The notes under the pieces: model-generated
Databases searched by the model: none
Seen by the model: the letters and a program-made list of their open reading frames with translations, nothing else
What the model was told of the DNA's origin: nothing
Part shown: piece after piece, positions 6,335 through 6,790 of the stretch
Numbering within the stretch: the stretch's first letter is position 1
Layout of the letters: each line of letters starts with the position of its first letter
Made by a program: the position numbers and the translations under genes
From: Actinomycetota bacterium
Lineage (GTDB): Bacteria > Actinomycetota > Humimicrobiia > Humimicrobiales > Humimicrobiaceae
Direction of reading: 5' to 3'
Assembly (NCBI GenBank): GCA_003486795.1
Contig: DNFX01000161.1
Coordinates: forward strand, 1 to 6,790
DNA: 6,790 nucleotides

Positions 6335-6790
6335 GAATAAAGTAAAAAAACCTATTTGTCTTATTATAATGGATGGATGGGGAATTTCTGAAAAACAAAA
6401 AGGTAATGCTATATATCAGGCTTTGACATCTAATATAGATTACTACACAAGATATTATCCGTATACAAAACTAAATGCTGCCGGGGAAAAGGTAGGACTT
6501 CCAGAAGGACAGATGGGGAATTCAGAAGTCGGGCATACAAATATAGGTGCCGGAAGGATAGTTGTTCAGGATTATACAAAGATAACAAACGCAATAAAAG
6601 ACGGCAGCTTCTATAATAATACAGTTTTTAAAAATGCATTTGAAAATGTAATTAAAAAAAATTCCGATCTGCATTTCATGGGATGTTTGTCAGATGGAGG
6701 AGTCCACAGTCATATAGATCATCTTAAAGCCTTAATGAAAATGGCAGTGAAACACAACATAAAGAATTTCTATATACATTCTTTTCTTGA
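6327..6790 (+). CDS. gpmI: Second 2,3-bisphosphoglycerate-independent phosphoglycerate mutase, 5' part (gpmI-2, cut by window edge)
   Basis: An open frame from the ATG at 6327 runs to the window end (154 codons) and encodes a GpmI N-terminus. Metal-binding Asp16 is in IIMDGWG (13-19), the nucleophile Ser66 in [14 protein letters not shown] (57-70), and substrate-domain His127 in SDGGVHSH (122-129). Aligned by hand without gaps to gpmI-1 it shares about 93 of 147 positions (about 63%), so it is a diverged paralogue and not a sequencing duplicate. The part seen has the expected catalytic residues; the rest of the substrate domain and the C-terminal metal sites lie outside the window. The start overlaps the gpmI-1 stop by 8 bp and has only a weak, close GGGA (6321-6324), so translation may depend on coupling to gpmI-1. 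The next ATG in frame falls inside the conserved MDGWG motif and is too late. It is clearly GpmI family; whether it is active or altered in function cannot be seen. Confidence 0.93.
   Translation, partial: MVKNKVKKPICLIIMDGWGISEKQKGNAIYQALTSNIDYYTRYYPYTKLNAAGEKVGLPEGQMGNSEVGHTNIGAGRIVVQDYTKITNAIKDGSFYNNTVFKNAFENVIKKNSDLHFMGCLSDGGVHSHIDHLKALMKMAVKHNIKNFYIHSFL

Noticed and set aside
6300..6400. Frameshift or split of a single gpmI gene at the junction of the two copies
   Set aside because: The upstream gene is complete through its normal C-terminus, and the downstream gene restarts at the N-terminal MDGWG motif, so these are two genes rather than one broken gene.
1..6790. An undescribed defence, mobile or secondary-metabolite system
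   Set aside because: Every long frame is a well-known housekeeping family, base composition is uniform, and there are no transposase, integrase, repeat-array or toxin-antitoxin signatures.

Overview
This window is a low-GC bacterial chromosomal segment (G+C roughly one third by eye, strongly A/T-biased third positions, many ATA and AGA codons). All seven genes lie on the plus strand: the 3' end of uvrC, then rapZ, gap, pgk, tpiA, a complete gpmI and the 5' part of a second gpmI. All are housekeeping genes. I see no mobile element, CRISPR array, RNA gene or defence system.

Layout. Positions 1-294 are the tail of the excinuclease subunit UvrC. A 149-bp spacer with a good sigma-70-type promoter candidate leads to rapZ (444-1319). 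A 231-bp A/T-rich spacer, the longest non-coding stretch here, holds an A/T dyad, A- and T-tracts and a strong extended -10 promoter. After it come gap (1551-2564), pgk (2647-3861), tpiA (3960-4730), gpmI-1 (4742-6334) and gpmI-2 (6327 to beyond the window end). The gap-pgk and pgk-tpiA spacers each contain a strong potential RNA hairpin. tpiA and gpmI-1 are 11 bp apart, and the two gpmI genes overlap by 8 bp.

Function. gap to gpmI encode the lower glycolytic steps from triose phosphates to 2-phosphoglycerate: triose-phosphate isomerase, NAD-type glyceraldehyde-3-phosphate dehydrogenase, phosphoglycerate kinase and cofactor-independent phosphoglycerate mutase. Enolase would be the next step and is not in the window. 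RapZ is a nucleotide-binding regulatory protein that controls amino-sugar synthesis in E. coli, and its family is often encoded near uvrC.

Organism. The order uvrC-rapZ-...-gap-pgk-tpiA recalls the actinobacterial arrangement, where yvcK and whiA sit between rapZ and gap. The pgk-tpiA-gpmI part recalls the Firmicutes cggR-gap-pgk-tpi-gpmI-eno operon. The low GC and the hybrid order fit a low-GC Gram-positive-related or deep-branching anaerobic lineage, such as a Clostridia-like or low-GC Actinobacteriota-like group. This placement is inference only.

The most unusual points are the tandem pair of diverged gpmI genes (about 63% identical over the 147 residues I aligned by hand), the direct rapZ-gap junction without yvcK, whiA or cggR, and the two intergenic hairpins that could set the relative expression of the glycolytic genes.
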